Below are positions 60,989 to 64,000 of a stretch of 64,000 nt of DNA, piece after piece. The DNA lies in NCBI RefSeq assembly GCF_004745945.1, contig NZ_SRLE01000002.1, forward strand, positions 1-64,000, written 5' to 3'. The translations under genes were made by a program, and so were the position numbers. Source of the DNA: Mangrovimicrobium sediminis. Lineage in GTDB: Bacteria > Pseudomonadota > Gammaproteobacteria > Pseudomonadales > Halieaceae. The notes beneath the pieces are model-generated. The model ran no database searches. It was given only the letters and a program-made list of their open reading frames with translations, and was not told the DNA's origin. Each line of letters begins with the position of its first letter. Position 1 is the first letter of the stretch.

Positions 60989-61068
60989 AGGGGTCAGGCG
61001 AAAAGGGGTCAGAGCCCTTTTTTCGAGGATCAAAAAAAAGGGCTCTGACCCCTTTTCGCCTGACCCCT
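60989..61068. repeat. Perfect hairpin element, type A (copy 8)
   Basis: Two 35-nt arms (60989-61023 and 61034-61068) are perfectly complementary, with a 10-nt loop. Each arm contains the GGGGTCAG core twice (AGGGGTCAGGCGAAAAGGGG, then TCAGAGCCCTTTTT). It ends 10 nt before the thiL ATG, in the place of the ribosome site. Confidence 0.93.
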
Positions 61069-61078
61069 GTCCTGAAAG

Positions 61079-61999
61079 ATGTCCGTGGGCGAGTTCGAGC
61101 TGATTTACCGATATTTCTCGGCGCTGGGCCACGGGCCTGGCGTGGACCTGTCCGTGGGTGACGACTGTGCGCTGCTGCGGCTGGAGCCGGGGGAGCGCCT
61201 GGCGGTGTCGGTGGATACCGTGGTCGAGGGCGTGCATTTCCCCGAGGACATGTTCCCGGAGGATCTGGGCTTTCGCGCGGTGGCGGTGGCGGCCTCGGAC
61301 CTCGCCGCCATGGGCGCCCGCCCGCTGGCCATGACCGTGGCCCTGACACTCCCTGACTCGGACCAGCTCTGGCTTCACTCCTTCAGCCAGGGCGTGGCCC
61401 AGGCGGTAAGTGAGTTCTCACTCCCATTGGTCGGTGGCGACACCACGCGCGGGCCGCTGGCGATCTGCGTGCAGGTGATGGGTGCGCTGCCGCTGGACAG
61501 CGCGCTGCTGCGCTCAGGCGCCAGCCCAGGGGATGCGCTGTGTGTATCCGGGACCCTCGGCGATGGCGCCGCGGCGCTGGCGGTGCTGCAGGGCGATTTC
61601 ACCCCGCCGGAGGGGTTCGAGGAAGCGCTGCTCGAGTGCTACCTGCGCCCGCGCGCCCGCCTGGCCCTGGGGCGGGAACTGCTCGGTGTGGCCAGCGCCT
61701 GTATCGACATCTCCGATGGCCTGCTGGCGGACGCCGGGCATATCGCCGCGGCCAGCGGCGTCGGCCTGCGCATCCAGCCGGAATTGCTGCCGCTGTCGCC
61801 GGCCCTGGCCGGACACGCGGAGCGCGAGCGGGTGTTGCGCTGGGCACTGTCCGGCGGCGACGATTATGAGCTTTGCTTCACCCTGCCTCCGGGCAGCGCG
61901 CTCCCCGCCGGATGCACGCGTATCGGCGAGGTGGTGGCGGGCGAGGGCGTCGATGCGGGAATCGACCTGGAGGGCAGCGGTGGCTTCGAGCATTTCTGA
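61079..61999 (+). CDS. thiL: Thiamine-monophosphate kinase
   Basis: The 306-aa product starts MSVGEFELIYRYFSALG, the family start. Motifs are SVGDDCALL, DLAAMGARPLAMTVALTLPD, VGGDTTRGPLAI and SGGDDYELCF. It phosphorylates thiamine monophosphate to the diphosphate using ATP. Only a weak ribosome site (GAAAG) is left between the hairpin element and the ATG. The pgpA frame overlaps its 3' end by about 20 nt. Confidence 0.97.
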   Translation: MSVGEFELIYRYFSALGHGPGVDLSVGDDCALLRLEPGERLAVSVDTVVEGVHFPEDMFPEDLGFRAVAVAASDLAAMGARPLAMTVALTLPDSDQLWLHSFSQGVAQAVSEFSLPLVGGDTTRGPLAICVQVMGALPLDSALLRSGASPGDALCVSGTLGDGAAALAVLQGDFTPPEGFEEALLECYLRPRARLALGRELLGVASACIDISDGLLADAGHIAAASGVGLRIQPELLPLSPALAGHAERERVLRWALSGGDDYELCFTLPPGSALPAGCTRIGEVVAGEGVDAGIDLEGSGGFEHF

Positions 62000-62492
62000 G
62001 CTTAGCGAACAGGCCCGCCGCGGGCCGCGCCCGGACCTGCGCCGCTCGCCCGCGCAGCTGCTGGCCTTCGGCTTCGGTTCCGGCCTGTCGCCACGGGCAC
62101 CGGGTACCGCGGGCACCGTAGCCGCCGTGCCGTTGTACCTGCTGCTCGCCCAGCTCGGCTTGCCCGGCTACAGCATTGCGCTGGTCCTGCTCACCGGCCT
62201 CGGCGTGCTGGTCTGCCACCGCGCCAGTCGCGAGTTGGGCGTCCACGATCACCCGGGCATCGTCTGGGACGAGTTCGTCGGCTACTGGATCACGCTGTGG
62301 GCGATGCCCGTGCACTGGACCTGGATGCTGGTGGGATTCGTGCTGTTTCGCCTGTTCGATATCGCCAAGCCCTGGCCGATCAGCTACCTTGACCGCAGGG
62401 TCTCCGGCGGCGCCGGGATCATGCTGGACGATATCGTCGCCGGCGTATTCGCCTGCGCCTGCCTGCACCTGCTACAGGGATGGTTGTCATGA
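61980..62492 (+). CDS. pgpA: Phosphatidylglycerophosphatase A
   Basis: The likely start is GTG at 61980, giving 170 aa, the usual PgpA length, and overlapping the end of thiL. Motifs are FGFGSGLSPRAPGTAGTVAA near the start, then VHDHPGIVWDEFVGYWITLW, FRLFDIAKPWPISYLDRRV and GIMLDDIVAGV. It removes phosphate from phosphatidylglycerophosphate to make phosphatidylglycerol in the inner membrane. It is coupled to the next gene by ATGA. Confidence 0.94.
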   Translation: MASSISELSEQARRGPRPDLRRSPAQLLAFGFGSGLSPRAPGTAGTVAAVPLYLLLAQLGLPGYSIALVLLTGLGVLVCHRASRELGVHDHPGIVWDEFVGYWITLWAMPVHWTWMLVGFVLFRLFDIAKPWPISYLDRRVSGGAGIMLDDIVAGVFACACLHLLQGWLS

Positions 62493-63160
62493 ACAGTTCT
62501 TTGCACAGCGCGCCAAAGCGCAACGGCCTGCGCGTCCTCGCGCTGGTCGCCGCCTGTCTGCTGGCGTCCCTGGCCGCGGCCGGGCCGCGGGTGGTGGTCC
62601 AGGGCCTGCTGCCCGGCGCCGCGATCATCTCGGTGGACGGGGAGCGCAAGCTGATGCGCGCCGGCGACGAGTTCCGCGGCGTGCGCCTGCACGCGGCGAC
62701 ACCGGAGGTGGCCGATGTCGAAGTGGAAGGCGAGCGCATGCAATTGCGCCTGTCCCAGGTCGTCGGCACCGCGTATGCGGAGCCCGAACTACAGTCGGTA
62801 GTCATCCGCCGCGACAATGCCCTGCAATACCAGACCCGGGCCGCGATCAACGGGCGCGACGTCATGGTACTGGTGGATACCGGCGCCAACCTGGTGGCCA
62901 TGAACGAGGCCGATGCGCGCCATCTCGGCGTCGATCTCGCCAATGCCGAACCCACCCAGGTGGAAACGGCCTCGGGCATGGCGCGCGCCTGGCGCGTGAG
63001 CCTGCGTTCGGTGGATGTCGGCGGCATCGTCGTCCACAACGTCGAGGCCGGTGTTATGGAGGGCCGCTTCCCGGTCACCATTCTTCTTGGCATGACCTAC
63101 CTGCGTCACGTCAAAATGGAGGAAAAGCAGGGTGTTATGACCCTGTTTCGCACACAGTAG
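62489..63160 (+). CDS. Retropepsin-like aspartic protease (clan AA)
   Basis: The 223-aa product has an N-terminal membrane or signal segment ([16 protein letters not shown]), an SHT-like beta region and, from about 115, a single-lobe aspartic protease domain with the catalytic motif [13 protein letters not shown] and the hydrophobic-hydrophobic-Gly [10 protein letters not shown]. It resembles the bacterial TIGR02281 type, probably periplasmic and dimeric. The start codon overlaps the pgpA stop (ATGA). Its substrate is unknown. Confidence 0.87.
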   Translation: MNSSLHSAPKRNGLRVLALVAACLLASLAAAGPRVVVQGLLPGAAIISVDGERKLMRAGDEFRGVRLHAATPEVADVEVEGERMQLRLSQVVGTAYAEPELQSVVIRRDNALQYQTRAAINGRDVMVLVDTGANLVAMNEADARHLGVDLANAEPTQVETASGMARAWRVSLRSVDVGGIVVHNVEAGVMEGRFPVTILLGMTYLRHVKMEEKQGVMTLFRTQ

Positions 63161-63187
63161 CGGCGCTCGCCCCGCGCGCTGCAAAAC

Positions 63188-63196
63188 TGTTAGAAT
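63188..63196 (+). promoter_or_regulatory. Candidate extended -10 promoter of ribA
   Basis: TG-T-TAGAAT is an extended -10 element, 29 nt upstream of the ribA start. There is no good -35. The transcript leader would be about 22 nt, so there is no room for an FMN riboswitch. Confidence 0.45.
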
Positions 63197-63224
63197 ACGC
63201 GCCCCCGCTACGGATGAATTTTTC

Positions 63225-63812
63225 TTGACTGTACGCTTCGTAGACTCCGCTAGCCTGCCCACCGCCTGGGGCGAGTTCGACATGCACGGCTTTGAAGACG
63301 CGCAAGCCAACAAGGAGCATGTGGTGCTCACCATGGGTGATGTCGGCAATGGCGAACCCGTGTTGGCCCGGGTGCATTCCGAGTGCCTGACCGGTGACGC
63401 CCTGTTCAGCATGCGCTGCGACTGTGGCAACCAGTTGCAGGCAGCCCTGGAGGCGATCGCCGCCGAGGGCCGCGGCGCCCTGTTCTACCTGCGCCAGGAG
63501 GGTCGCGGTATCGGCCTGCTCAACAAGATCCGCGCCTACAAGCTGCAGGATGCGGGCGCCGACACGGTGGAGGCCAACGAACGCCTCGGCTTCGGCGCCG
63601 ACATGCGCGACTACAGCATCCTCAAGCCCATGTTCGACCACCTGGCCATCGACTCGGTGCGCCTGATGACCAACAACCCGCGCAAGGTGCAGGCGCTGGA
63701 GGAGTTGGGGGTAAAGGTGGTCGAGCGCATCCCGCTGCACACCCACAGCAATCCGCACAACGAGAAATACCTGCGCACCAAGGCGGGCAAGCTGGGGCAC
63801 CTGTTCGGCTGA
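63225..63812 (+). CDS. ribA: GTP cyclohydrolase II
   Basis: The 195-aa product is the stand-alone enzyme that opens GTP in the first committed step of riboflavin synthesis. The zinc and catalytic motifs are intact: [50 protein letters not shown] and [13 protein letters not shown]. The start is TTG at 63225; the ATG just upstream hits a stop in its own frame. It lies outside the rib operon and makes up for the missing RibA activity of the RibBX protein. Confidence 0.96.
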   Translation: MTVRFVDSASLPTAWGEFDMHGFEDAQANKEHVVLTMGDVGNGEPVLARVHSECLTGDALFSMRCDCGNQLQAALEAIAAEGRGALFYLRQEGRGIGLLNKIRAYKLQDAGADTVEANERLGFGADMRDYSILKPMFDHLAIDSVRLMTNNPRKVQALEELGVKVVERIPLHTHSNPHNEKYLRTKAGKLGHLFG

Positions 63813-63893
63813 CACCCTGCGCGCGCTGCTCCAGCGCTCGCACTCTTATCCAGCTTCAGCGCTAGCGTCTTGCGTCAGAGATAGGGATTTGTT

Positions 63894-64000
63894 TCAGCGG
63901 TCACGTTCCACGATGTACCGCGCCAGTTCGCGCAGCCGGTCGGCAGAAGCGCCGAACGTCTCCAGCGCGGTGAGCGCCGCCTGCAGCAGCTGTTGTGCCT
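63894..64000 (-). CDS. ispA: Farnesyl diphosphate synthase IspA, C-terminal end (partial)
   Basis: Only the last 35 codons are in the window. They read QQLLQAALTALETFGASADR, then LRELARYIVERDR and a stop, which matches the C-terminus of IspA-type polyprenyl synthases (LALADYI-type end). It is convergent with ribA, as expected for an ispA-dxs-ribA neighbourhood in gammaproteobacteria. The catalytic Asp-rich motifs lie outside the window. Confidence 0.75.
   Translation of the reverse strand, partial: AQQLLQAALTALETFGASADRLRELARYIVERDR

Noticed and set aside
4343-61068. Repeated GGGGTCAGA sequences as a CRISPR array
   Set aside because: The copies are kilobases apart, occur as inverted pairs, lack regular spacers and have no cas genes nearby.
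63161-63224. FMN riboswitch upstream of ribA or in the rib operon
   Set aside because: The ribA leader is too short and the operon leaders show no conserved FMN-aptamer motifs.

Overview
The window is GC-rich gammaproteobacterial chromosome, most like the marine Halieaceae/Cellvibrionales (Halioglobus, Haliea). This rests on gene order and protein character, not on a database search: rnr-rlmB-rpsF-rpsR-(membrane protein)-rplI-dnaB-radA and nrdR-ribD-ribE-ribBX-ribH-nusB-thiL-pgpA are conserved gammaproteobacterial strings, and S6, NrdR and ThiL look gammaproteobacterial. No prophage, IS transposase or CRISPR array is visible. The mobile component I see is a family of short inverted-repeat elements, at eight loci.

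Layout. 0.1-8.4 kb: a Sel1/TonB-C protein, tRNA-Leu(CAG), and the RNase R/ribosomal protein/DnaB housekeeping block. 8.6-11.2 kb: a TonB-dependent receptor and a PhyH-type dioxygenase remnant. 11.3-15.7 kb: a small membrane protein, a pair of replication-loader-like genes (a lambda P-like protein and a protein with three DnaT-type domains), radA and a PilZ protein. 15.9-16.9 kb: apbE. 17-37.8 kb: the most interesting region, two divergent operons of 6 and 12 genes leaving one 186-bp intergenic region. The left arm encodes a di-heme HzsA-related lipoprotein, two outer-membrane barrels, a TlpA thioredoxin, DUF4266 and DUF3570. The right arm encodes two c-type cytochromes, a Tat-exported DUF1501-like protein, three TPR proteins, and an ExbB-ExbD-ExbD-AgmX/TonB motor. 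Together they look like an energised trans-envelope machine of the Agl/Glt (Myxococcus gliding/Nfs) type joined to extracytoplasmic redox proteins.

38-44 kb: a di-iron metallo-beta-lactamase-fold protein, ettA, the proteasome-like peptidase Anbu, and a ferredoxin/P450 pair divergent from a TetR regulator. 44.2-53.5 kb: a five-gene transglutaminase / alpha-E / circularly permuted ATP-grasp peptide-modification cluster, the usual partners of Anbu. 54-56.3 kb: glyA and two tandem secreted four-cysteine paralogues of unknown function. 56.5-63.8 kb: nrdR, riboflavin genes, nusB, thiL, pgpA, a retropepsin-like protease and ribA. The window ends inside ispA. The RibB-type protein in the riboflavin operon appears to have lost the active-site residues of both its domains.

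The short repeats (core GGGGTCAGA, two arm types) sit mostly within a few bases of stop codons and would form long hairpins ending in T-runs, so they probably serve as bidirectional terminators as well as mobile sequences.
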